Assembly (NCBI GenBank): GCA_029783825.1
Contig: JAREIK010012370.1
Location: forward strand, 62,001 to 126,000
Source: Sapria himalayana
Lineage: Eukaryota > Streptophyta > Magnoliopsida > Malpighiales > Rafflesiaceae
Length of the DNA stretch: 64,000 bases
Direction of reading: 5' to 3'
The position numbers and the translations under genes are program-made. A model generated the notes under the pieces. It searched no databases and was not told where the DNA came from. It saw only the letters and a list, made by a program, of their open reading frames with translations. Numbering within the stretch: position 1 is the first letter of the stretch; each line of letters begins with the position of its first letter. Positions 13,452 to 25,390 of the stretch are shown here, piece after piece.

Positions 13452-15746
13452 ATGGCAATACAGATGGCACAATCCAGCGGTAAACGAAAAATATAATAAA
13501 TTGAAGATGATCACATCTCTAATGATCAAAGTACTGGTAAATCCAATCATCATCCTTTCATGAACCCTCCTATTATTACGGCAGGTTCTTCAACTCCAAT
13601 TGTAAAAGAATGTCAAGGTACATCTAAACCTCAAGCTCATAAAAAGTATAAGTCTACTGTTAGGAAAACTTATGAGATATTAGTTGATTCAGAGAGAAAT
13701 GAAACTGGTAGGGCAGCTTGTATATGGTGTAGGAAAGAATAATTGGCAAAAAGTGATCAAGGTACTTCAGGTTTATGGAAATACTTGAGAGAGACTTGTA
13801 GGAAATTTTCACATAGAAAAGAATTAATAGAATCTCACAAAGGTAAAGACAAGTCACAATCTTTGTTTAGTTTTGCTAAAGGTACTAGTTCAGAGGATGA
13901 CAAATTAACTTGTTGGCAATTTGATCAACAACTAGTTAGGGAGGCTTTGGTGAAAATGATCATAAAAGATGAATTGCCTTTTTGTTTTGTTGAGAGGGAT
14001 GAGTTTAAGGAGTTTTGTGAAGTTAGTGTCCCTCAATTTAGAATTCCATCTAGGCACTCTATATTGAGGAATTGTTTTTCTTTGTTTGTGAAGGAAAAGA
14101 AGAAGTTATTTGATGGCATATCATCTCATTGTTGTAGAGTATCATTGACTACCGACACTTGGATTAGCATTCAAAATTTGTCTTATATATGTTTGACTAT
14201 TCATTTCATTGATTCTCAAAGGAATATGCATAAAAAGCTTTTGAACTTTTGTGTAATTAAAAGTCATTCTGGAGTTAATATTAGAAATGCTATTGAGTTT
14301 TCCATGAATGAATAGGGTTTGAGAAAGTTGATGTTCATTACTGTTGACAATGCATCAAATAATGATGTTGCAGTTGAATAATTGAAAAAAAGGCTTGTGA
14401 AGAAAAGTGTTGTACCTTTGAGAGGCGAGCATTTTCATATGAGATGTTGTGCTCATATACTAAGCTTAATTGTCAGAGATGGAATTGCAATAGTTGAGGG
14501 TTCTATTCAAAAAATTAGAGGTGTGGTGAAATATGTGAGGTGCAGTCCTAAAAAATTAGATATGTTTAAGTTATGTGTTGAAGAAGCAAACTTGACATAT
14601 GGATCTTCATTGCAATTAGATTGTCCTACAAGATGGAATTCAACTTATTTGATGCTACAAACTGATATAAAATATCAAAATGAATATGATAAGTTGGAGG
14701 ACAAAGACAAAATGTTTTTGAAGGAGTTTGGTTCAAATGTTCCAAGTGAGAGAGACTGGACAAATGCCAAAATTTTGGCTTGTTTCTTGAAAACTTTTTA
14801 TGAGGTAACTTGTAAATTTTCTGGCTCATAATATTCTACCTCTAGTGTTTATTTTCCTCAGATTATTCGAATTTAGAAAAAAAATGAGCTTTGTGAAAAT
14901 AGTTGAGATACAATGGTGTTTGAAATTGGTATGAAAATGAGGCATAAATTCAACAAATATTGGGGTTCTCTTCGGTCAACAAATATTATGCTTTTTTTAG
15001 CAGTAGTATTGGATCCTAGATATAAGCTCAAATATCTGAAGGTAAAGTACACTTAGCATTATGGTGAGGAATTGTCTAAAAATATGGTGAAAAAGTTTAT
15101 AAATCCTTTAAATGAGATGATGGACGATTATAAAGATTTAAATGAAGATGAATCAAAAGAAGATGATTTCTCTTCTTTTGTGTTGAAGAAAAATGATGAT
15201 TTCTTTGATGGTAGTAATACTTATGTTGATGATTTTTTTTGAATTGGAGAAAGAACAAGAAGTTACAGCTTTGGAAGAGTTGGATACGTACTCGGAGGAC
15301 AAACATGAAAAAAATAGAATTGATTTTGATCTTCTAAACTAGTGGAAGGTAAATGAGGTTAGGTATCCTTCTTTGGCAAATGTAGCAAGGGATGTATTTG
15401 CTATCCAAGCATCTACTGTGGCCTACGAATCTACATTTAGCACTGGGGGAAGAACTTTAGATAATTTAGGAGTTTTTTAACACCTATTACAGCTGAAGTT
15501 CTCATATGTCTACAAGATTGGTTGAGAAGCTCAAACAAACCTATTGAAATTGAAGAATTAGTTCAAGACCTTGATGATAATGAATCAGGTTAGTATACAA
15601 ATCTTGTAAATTTTAATTTCACTTTTACTTATTTTATTAATTCAATTTAATAAAAATATGGTTCCATTAAATTTTCAGAGGGGTCACAAGATCCAAATAT
15701 TCTTCCAACTATAGTTGGCCAACTAAATTTGGAATGGGTGTATTAA
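13452..15746 (+). pseudogene. Broken hAT transposase, BED-finger RICESLEEPER/DAYSLEEPER type (copy 1)
   Basis: Two in-frame start candidates exist: 13452, and 13464 (ATGGCACAATCC, preceded by an AG that could be a splice acceptor). One reading frame runs from there to about 15228, with motifs in family order: BED-finger-like region with CIWC (13719-13730) and GTSGLWKYL; SLTTDTW (near 14150); MRCCAHILSLIV (near 14440); CPTRWNSTYLML (near 14625); VLDPRYKLKYL (near 15010). The C-terminal hAT dimerisation block STVAYESTFSTGG and LQDWLRSS follows in another frame. In-frame stops include 13494, 13497, 13740, 14313, 14379, 14829, 15054 and 15340. Frame breaks occur at a T8 run near 15230 and near 15465. 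The usual zinc-binding His of the BED finger appears replaced (KYL rather than a HL-type word). The last exon would end with LNLEWVY and a stop at 15744. No functional protein is possible; it should act, if at all, only as a substrate for related transposases. Confidence 0.93.
15589..15678 (+). other. Predicted intron near 3' end of hAT transposase
   Basis: GT at 15589 and AG at 15677-15678 with a T-rich 3' end. Removal joins ...DDNES to EGSQDPNILPTIVG in frame and reaches a stop at 15744-15746. In copy 2 the aligned acceptor reads AC instead of AG, so that site is lost. Confidence 0.7.
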
Positions 15747-16232
15747 ATTTTATAAGGTAATATTTTGTTTATTTCTTACTCTTTCATCTTAGAAATTTCT
15801 GTCTACATGATTAACACGTTTTCATCTTTGGTTGTCCTTCTACAGTGGAGGAAGAAAAGGGAGGAGTTGTAGAAGAGATAATTAATTGGGTTTGGATTTT
15901 CGTTGTTATTCCGGGACGGACCTTTGAAATGATTATTATCATGGTTGTTATTAGTTGTATTTTTTTTGTTATATTAAGCTGCCTAATTTTAGCAATTACT
16001 TAAGTAGTAATTGCTGCTACCAATGTTTGTGGTCATCTTTAGCTATTCCTTAATATTTTAAGTAATTGTTTAAAAAATGTACCATCCCGGAATGGTTTTC
16101 TCCTACCCAAAATCTCTGATCTACGTCCCATCCAGTCCCAAAATTTTCAACCTATGGGATGGGTCTGGATCTTCAAAAAAAAATCTCCGAACTGTGGGAA
16201 GGGAGTAGAGATTTGTAATCCCCATTCCTTAC

Positions 16233-16250
16233 GTCCCATGAGCACCCCTA
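16233..16250 (-). repeat. hAT copy 1 right terminal inverted repeat
   Basis: GTCCCATGAGCACCCCTA; the complement begins TAGGGGTGCTCATGGGAC. It lies directly against the right GCATTTAG duplication. Confidence 0.9.
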
Positions 16251-16258
16251 GCATTTAG
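16251..16258. repeat. hAT copy 1 target site duplication, right
   Basis: GCATTTAG, identical to 12876-12883. The satellite unit continues with TGGTTTATACG. Confidence 0.93.
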
Positions 16259-19200
16259 TGGTTTATACGTTTTATTTAAAAAAATAAAATAACAAAAAAT
16301 TTATTTTTATTATTTTTTTGATATTTTCAAAGGTTATAACCTTTGAAAATATAATAATTTATAAAATTTTTTCAAATGTGAATACAATATTTAGTTATAC
16401 TAATCATTATATTTATATATTATATAAATTCAATATAAATAATTTTATTGATAAATATTCTAATAATAATCAAAAAATAAATTAATAATCCATTAATAAT
16501 AAGATAGATATTAATTAAAATATAATTACAAAACTTAAAATGATTAGAAGCAAAGAAAAATATATTACTATATAATAATTTTTTGTTTTTGAATTTTTTT
16601 TCTTTTAATAAGTTTATCTATATTTTATTGATGAAAAATAATTTATATAAATTATATTTGTCTAACTCATAATTTATTTTGTAATTAATATTTATATATA
16701 AATAAACAAATAAATAATTAAAATGAATATTTAAAATTATAATCAAAAAAATGAGTTTTATTATTTATTATATATTATTTAGGGATACCGGTTTAATTTA
16801 AATTAGATCCGTCTCACTAATAATTTATTTTTTAATTAATATTTCTATAAAAATAAACTGCTAAATAATTAAAATAAAAATTTAAAATTATACTAAAAAA
16901 AATTAAAATCAGATTTAAGATTTATTATTAATGTATACAAATTTAATATTTTAAGTATTTAGAGGTTTTGTAGTTACAAGTTTAGCAATTTATGTTTTTA
17001 GGATTTTAGTGGTTTATAGGTTTTATATAAAAAAATAAAATAACAAAAAAAATTTTTATAATTTGTTACCATTTTCATAGGTTATAACCTTTAAAAATAT
17101 AATAATAGTTACAATTTTTTGAAATGTGAATACAATATTTAGTTATAATAATATTAATAATTATATATCATATAAATTCAATATAAACAATTTTATTGAT
17201 ATTCAATATAAAATGATTCAGAAGAAATCAAAATATATTACTATATAATAATTTGTTGTTTTGAAATTTTTTTTCTTTTAAAAAGTTTATCCATATTTTT
17301 TTGATAAAAATTAATTTATATAAATTATATTTCTCTAACTCATAATTTATTTTTTAATTAATATCTATAAAAAAATAAACAAATAAATAATTATAATGAA
17401 TATTTAAAATTATATTGAAAAAAATAATATTCAGATTTATTCTATATTATTTTGGGTATACCGGTCTAATTTAAATTAGATTTGTCTCACTAATAATTTA
17501 TTTTGTAATTAATATTTCTATAAAAATAAACTGATAAATAATTAAAATAAAAATTTAAAATTATACTGAATAAATATTAAAATGAGATTTCTGAATTATT
17601 ATTAATGTATACTAGTTTAATATTTAAAGTATTTAGAGGTTTTTTCCTTTATCACATAAGTGATTTGTGTTTTTAGGCATTTAGTGGTTTATAGGTTTTA
17701 TTTAAATAATGAAATAACAAAAAAATTATTTTTGATATTTTTTCACATTTTCAAAGGTTATTACCTTTGAAAATGTGATAATTTTAAAATTTATTAAAAA
17801 TGTGAATACAATATTTAGTAATAAGAATCATTATAATTATATATAATATAAACTAAATATAAACTATTTTATTGATAGATATGATATCAATTATCAAAAA
17901 ATAAATTAATATGCTATTATTAATATGATAGATATAAATTTAAATATAATTGTAAAACCTAACAATATTCAAAATCCATGTAAAATTTATTACTAAATAA
18001 TAATTTTTTTTTAGTTTTTGCTTCTTTTTATTAGCTTTTATTTTTTTTTTTTGATGAAAAATAAATTATTTAAATTATATTTAAGGTTTACAAGTTTAAA
18101 GTTTTAAGTATTTAGGGGCTTTTGTGTTTAGGAGTTTATAGATTTAAGTGTTTAGGCATTTAGTGGTCTATAAGTTTTATTTAAACAATGATATAACAAA
18201 AAATTTATTTATTTTTTTTTTCTAATTTTTGAAGATTATAACCTTTGAAAATATAAAATATTTTAAATTTTTTTGAAATGTAAATATAATATTTAGTTAT
18301 AATAATCTTAAAAAATATAAGTCATTTAAATTCAATATAAATAATCACATTTCTAGATATTATAATAATGATCAATAAATAAATTAATAAACTATTATTA
18401 ATAAGATAGATATTATTTAAAATATATTTGCAATATCTAAATTTATTCAAAATCAAAGTATATATTACTAAATAATAATTTTTTTTTAATATTTTGCTTT
18501 TTTTATAAGTTTATATTTTTGTTATTAAAAATAAATTATTTAAATTATATTTGTATTCCTCATAATTTATTTTGTAATTTCTAATTCTATAAAAATAAAC
18601 TAATAAATAATTAAAATGAATATTTAAAATAATAATGAATACAAATAAAATTGAGATTTATTATGTATTATTCAGGATATATAGCTTTAATGGGTTAAGT
18701 ATTTAGGTGTTTTGGGGTTTAGCCATTTAAGTGTTTATGCCTTTGGAGATTTTATCAAAATTTTGAAGCTTATAACCTTTGAAAATATAATATATTTAAT
18801 TTTTTTAAAATGTGAATATAATATTTAGTTATAATAATCTTGATAAATATATATAATGTTAAATCAATATAAATAATTTTATTAATAGATATTATAATAA
18901 TGATCAATAAATAAATTATTAAACTATTATTAATTAGAATGATATAAATTAAAATATAATTTCAAAATCTAAAATTATTCAAAATTAAATTAAAATAAAT
19001 TACTAAATAATAATATTTTGTTTAAAAATTTTGCCTCTTTTTATAATCTTATAATTTTTTGATGAAAAATAAATTATTTAAATTATATCCATCTCTCTAA
19101 TAATTTATTTTGTAATTAATATTTCAATAAAAATAAACTGATAAATAATTAAAACGAATATTTAAAATTATAATGAATACTAATAAAAATGAGATTTATT

Positions 19201-19298
19201 ATTTATTATTTAGAGTATACTAATTTAAAGGCTTATGTATTTATGGGCTTCTCGGTTTAGGAGTTTAGTCATTAAGAATTTAGGTATTTTGTGATTTA

Positions 19299-19481
19299 TT
19301 TTATTATCGTCATCATAATATTTATAAAAAAATTATTTATATTGAATTTACATAATATATAATTATTTAGATTATTATAACAAAATAATATTTTCACATT
19401 TTAAAAAAATTTAAAAATTATTAAGTCGTTAAAGGTTATAACCTTTGAAAATAAAAAAAATAAAAAAATGAATTTTTTGTT
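19299..19481 (-). repeat. Inverted satellite segment within plus-oriented array
   Basis: About 180 bp read in minus orientation (for example TATTGAATTTACATAATATA), while both flanks are plus-oriented. The duplicate block at about 59070-59260 keeps the same text in plus orientation, including ATATTATTTTGTTATAATAA and AATCT(G/A)AATAATTATATA. The flanks (TTTATGGGCTTC on the left, AAATAAACTATTATT on the right) are shared. This marks an inversion that happened after the block was duplicated, or in one lineage of it. Confidence 0.85.
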
Positions 19482-22400
19482 TAAATAAACTATTATTAAT
19501 AAGATAGATATTAAATAAAATTTATTTGTAAAACATAAATTGATTCAAAATCAAAGTAAAATATATTAATAAGATAGATATTAAATAAAAATATTATTAA
19601 TAAGATAAAATATACAGGTTTAAAAGATTATATATTTAGGAGTTTTGGGATTTATGAATTTAGTGATTTAAGTGTTTAGGCATTTAGTAGTTTATAGGTT
19701 TTATTTAAAAAATAAAATAACGAAAAAAAATTTTTTGTTATTTGTTCTCATTTTTGATGGATATAACCTTTGAATCTATAACAATTTTTAATTTTTTTTT
19801 AAATGTGAATACTATATTTAGCTATGATAATCTTAATAATTATATATCATGTAAATTTAATATAAACAATTATATTGATATATATTATAATAATGATCAT
19901 ACAAAAGATTATTAAGCAATTATTAATAAGATAAATATTATTTAAAATATATTTAAAAAACCTAAAATGATTGAAAATCAAAGTGAAATATTTTACTAAA
20001 TATTAATTTTAAATTTTTAAATTTTTGTATCCATTTATAAGCTTATATATTTTTTGATGAAAAATAAATTATTTAAATTATATTTGTCTTACTATTAATT
20101 TATTTTTTATTTTATATTTATATAAAAATAAACTAATAAATAATTAAAATGTATATTTAAAATTATAATGAATACTAATATAAATGAGATTTATGATTAA
20201 TTATTTAGGGTATACTTATTTAATGGTTTAACTTTATTGTGATTTTGGGGTTAATTAGTTTAGTGATTTATATGTTTACACATTTAGGTGTTTATAGGTT
20301 TTATTTAATCAATGAAATAACAAAAAATTTATTTTTATGAATTTTCATGATTTTCAATGGTTATAACCTTTGAAAATATAATAATTTTTTAATAGTTCGA
20401 AAATATGAATACAATACTTAGTTATAATAATCTTAATAATTATATTTGATGTAAATTCAATATAAAAAATTTTATTAATATATATTATTTTGATGATCAA
20501 AAAATAAATTAATAAACTATTATTAATAAGATATATATTAATTAAAATATATTTGCAGAACCGAAAATAATTCAAAATCAAAGTAAATTATATTACTAAA
20601 TAAAATTTTAAATTTTGGAAATTTTGTTTATTTTTATAAGCTTATATTTTTTTTCATAAAAAATAATTTATTTAAATTATATATGTCTCACTCATTATTT
20701 ATTTTGTAAATAATATTTCTATAAAAATAAACTAAAAAATAATTAAAATGAATATATAAAATTATAAAGAATACAAATAAAAATAAGATCTATTATTTAT
20801 TATTTAGGTTATACAGGTTTATTGGTTTAAGTATTTTGAGGGTTTTGGGGTTTAGGAGTCTAGATATTTAAATGTTTAGGCATTTAATGGGTTATAAGTT
20901 TTATTTAAATAACAAAATAATAAAAAAATTATTTTTGTGATTTTTAATCATTTTTGAAGGTTATAACATTTGAAAATATAATAATTTTTAAATTTTTTTC
21001 AAATGTAAATTTATATTTAGTTATAATAAACTTAATAATTATAAGACATTTAAATTCAATGTAAGTAATTTTATTGTTAGATATTATAAAATTGATCAAA
21101 TAATAAATTAATAAACTATTCTTAATAAGATTGATAGTAATTAAAATATAATTGCAAAACCTATATATAATGTTTCAAAATCAAAGTAAAATATATTACT
21201 AAATAATAATTTTTTGTTTTTAATTTTTTACTTCTTTTTATAAGATTTTTTTTATTGATTAAAATTAAATTATTAAAATTATAGTTGTCTCTCTCATTAT
21301 TTATTTTGTAATTAATATTTCTATAACAAATAAACTAATAAATAATTAAAATGAATATTTAAAATTATAATGAATACAAATTAAAATGAGATTTATTATT
21401 TATTATATGTGGTATACCAGTTTAATGGTTTGATTATTTACGAGTTTTGTCGTTTAGGAGTTTATCAATTTATGTTTTTAGGTATTTAGTGGTTTATAGG
21501 TCTTATTTATATAATAAAATTTAAAAATTTAATTTTTAGATTTTTTCTGATTTTCAACGGTTATAACCTGTAAAAATAAAATAATTTTTAAAATTTTTTG
21601 AAATGTGAATACTATGTATAATTATATTAATCTTACTAATTATATATCATATAAATTCAATATAAACAATTTTAATGTTAGATATTATAATAATGAACAA
21701 AATTAAATTAATAAACTATTAATAATAATATAAATATTAATTAAAATATATTTACATAACACAAAATGCTTCAAAATCAAATCAACATATATTAATATAT
21801 AATAATATTTAATTTTTAAATTTGTCCTTCTTTTTATAACCTTATATTTTTTTGATTAAAAATAAATTATTTAAATAATATTTGACTCACTCGAAATTTA
21901 TTTTGTAATTAATTTTTCTAAATAATTAAACTATAAATAATTAAAATGAATATTTAAAATTATAATAAATAGAAATAAAAATGAGATTTATTATTTATTA
22001 AGTAGTATATAGATGTTAAAATGTTTCTGTATTTAGGGGTTTCGAGGTTTATGAGCTTTCTAATTTTAAGTAAGTAAGTATTTAATGGTCTATAGGTTTT
22101 ATTTAAAAAATAAAATAACAAAAAATTGATTTTTATTATTTTTTCTCATTTTTTAAGATTATAACCTTTGAAAATATAATAATTTTTAAATTTTTTTTAA
22201 AAGTGAATACAATATTTATTTATAATAATCATAATACTTATATATCATATAAATTCAATATAAATAATTTTATTGATAGATATTCTAATAATTATCAAGA
22301 AATAAAATAAAAATCTATTATGAGTATGATTGATATTACTTAAAATAGAATATCAAAACCTAAAATGATTCAAATTCAAAGAAAAATATATATTTAAATA

Positions 22401-25372
22401 ATAATTATTTGTTTTTAAATTTTTATTCTTTTTATAAGCTTATTAATTTTTTGATATAAAATAATTTTTATAAATTATATTTTTAACTCATAATTTATTT
22501 TATAATTAATACATATATAAAAATAAAAAACTAACAATCAAAATGAATTTTTTATATTATATTGAAAATATATAAAAATGAAATTTATTAAATAATATTT
22601 AGGGTATACCAATTTAAAGGATTATCTATATAGGGGTATCAGAATTTTGTAGTTTAGTGATTTAAATGCTTAGGCATTTAGTGGTGTATAGGTTTTATTT
22701 AAACAATTGAATAACAAAGAAAAAATATTTTTTTTATTTTTTAACATATTCAAAGGTTATAACCTTTGAAAATATAATAATTTTAAAATTTTTTTCAAAA
22801 GTGAATACAATATTTAGTTATAATAATCAATATATTTATATATCATATAAATTAAATATAAACATATTTATTGATAAATATTCTAATAATGATGAAAAAA
22901 TAACTTAATAATCTATTATTAATAAGTTAGATATCAATTAAAATATATTTACAAAACCTAAAATGATTCAAAAGCAAAACAAAATATATTACTATACAAT
23001 AATTTTTTGTTTTGAAATTTTTTTTTCTTTTAAAATGTTTATCATAAATTATTTTGTAATTAATATTTATATAAAAATAAACAAATAAATAATTAAAATG
23101 AATATTTAAAATTATAATTAAAAAATGAGATTTATTATTTATTATTTAGAATATACCAGTCTAATTTAAATTAGATCTGTTTTACTAATAATTTATTTTG
23201 TATTTAATATTTATATAAAAATAAACTTAAAATTAATTAAAATAAAAATTATAATTATACTGAATAAAAATTAAAATGAATTTATGATTTATTACTAATG
23301 TATACTAGTTTAATAGTTTAAGTATTTAGAGCTTTTGTCTTTTAGAAGTTAAGCGATTTAGGTTTTTAGGCATTTAGTGGTTTATAGGTTTTATTTAATC
23401 AATAAAATAACAAAAAAAATTTGTAATTTTTTCTAATTTTCATAGGTTATAACCTTTGAAAATATAATAATATTTAAAATTTTTTGAAATGCGAATACAA
23501 TATTTAGTTATAATAATATTAGTAATTATATATGATATAAATTCAATATGAATAATTTTATTGATAGATATTATAATAATGATCAAAAATTAAATTAATA
23601 AACTACTAATAATAAGATAGATATTAATTAAAAAATATTTACAATACCCAAATTGATTCAAAATTAAAGTAAAATATATTACTGGATAATAATTTTAATT
23701 TTTAAATTTTTACTTTTTTATAAGCGTATATATATTTTTTTGATTAAAAATAAATTATTTAAATTATATTTGTCGCACTCATAATTTATTTTATCATAAA
23801 TATTTATATAAAGATAAACTAATAAATAATTAAAATAAATATTTAAAACTATAATAAATTGAAATTAAAATTAGATTTATTAATTATTATGTATTATATA
23901 GGAGTTTAATGGTTTATGTATTTAGGTATTATGGGGTTTAGGTGTTTACTGATTTAATTGTGTATGAATTTAGTGGTTTATAGGTTTTATTTAAAAAATA
24001 AAATAACAAAACATTTATTTTTATTATTTTATGAAATTTTCAAAGGTTATAAACTTTGAAAATATAATAATTTTTAAATTTTTGTCAAAAGTAAATTTAA
24101 TATTTAGTTATAATAATCATTATATTTATGTATCATATAAATTCAACATAAATAATTTTAGTTATAAATATTATAATAATGGTCAAAAAATAAATTAATA
24201 ATATATTATTAATAAGATAGATATCAATCAAAATATAATTACAAAACATAAAATGATTCATAAGCAAATCAAAATATATTACTATATAATAATTTTTTGA
24301 TTTGAATTTTTTTTTATTTTATAAAGTTTATCTATATTTTTTTGATTAAAAATAAGTTACATAAATTATATTTTTCTAACTCATAATTTATTTTTTAATT
24401 AATATATATATAAAAATAAAAAATTAATAATTAAAATGAATATTTAAAATTATATAGAAAAAAAAATTAAATTTATTATTTAGGATATACCGATTTAATT
24501 TAAGTTATATGTGTCTAACTAATAATTTATTTTGTAATTAATATTGCTATAACAATAAACTGATAAATAATTAAAATAAAAATTTAAAATTATACTGAAT
24601 AAAATTAAATTGAGATTTATGATTTATTATTAATGTATACCAGTTTAATGGTTTAAGTATTTTGAGGTTTTATCGTTTAGGAGATTAGTGATTTATCTTT
24701 TTAGGCATTTAGTGATTTATACGTTTTATTTAAACTATAAAATAACAAAAAAATTTGAAATTTTTTATCATTTTCAAATGTTATAATCTTTGAAAATTTA
24801 AAAATATTTAAAATTTTTTGAAATTTGAATACAATATTTAGTTATAATAATTTTAATAATTCTATATAATATACAATAAATATAAACAATTTTATTGATA
24901 GATATTATAATAATGATCAAAAATTAAATTAATAAACTATTAATAATAAGATAGATATTATTTAAAAAATATTTACAATACCCAAATCGATTCAAAATTA
25001 AAGTAAAATATATTAGTTGATAATAATTTTTAATTTTTAATAATACTTCTTTTAAAAGCATATATATTTTTTTGATTAAAAATAAATTATTTAAATTATA
25101 TGTGTCGCACTCATAATTTATTTTGTAATAAAAATTTCGATAAAAATAAACTAATAAATAATTAAAATGAATATTTAAAATAATAATAAATTGAAATAAA
25201 AATTAAATTTATTAATTATTAATTAGTATATTGCGGTTTAATGGTTTATGTATTTAGGCATTACGGGGTTTAGGAGTTTACTGATATAACTGTGTATGCA
25301 TTTAGTGTTTTATAGGTTTTATTTAAAAAATAAAATAACATAAAATTTATTTTTATTATTTTTTCATATTTC

Positions 25373-25390
25373 CAGAGGATATAACCTCTG
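25373..25390. other. Palindrome variant with mirrored arm substitutions
   Basis: CAGAGGATATAACCTCTG: relative to the common CAAAGG...CCTTTG, each arm carries the matching change (A to G, T to C). One mismatch remains at the centre (GAT/TAA). Confidence 0.75.

Larger units (their letters stand above)
12884..16250 (+). mobile_element. hAT superfamily DNA transposon, copy 1 (degenerate)
   Basis: A 3367-bp element with imperfect terminal inverted repeats: left TATGGCTGCTCACGAGAC (12884-12901), right GTCCCATGAGCACCCCTA (16233-16250), matching at 14 of 18 positions when one is complemented. It is bounded by GCATTTAG duplications. Both subterminal regions are rich in CCCGTCC/GGGACGG-like words, as expected for transposase binding sites in hAT elements (inference). 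An AT microsatellite lies at 13086-13102. The body encodes a broken BED-finger/hAT transposase (13452-15746), followed by a 3' untranslated region that may contain another intron, ending in TTCTACAG near 15845. Copy 2 is at 45713-49402. Element 1 lacks about 310 bp present in the 3' part of copy 2. Confidence 0.95.

Noticed and set aside
13660..15306. Minus-strand open frames inside hAT copy 1 (and 48017-48229 in copy 2)
   Set aside because: Antisense shadows of the transposase frame.
20354..20581. Recurrent minus-strand open frame of about 60-90 codons (also 8495, 37014, 53704, 59568, 60134)
   Set aside because: It is rich in Ile, Tyr, Asn, Leu and Phe, follows the satellite unit exactly, and includes the palindrome. 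It recurs because the repeat recurs; there is no codon bias or domain.
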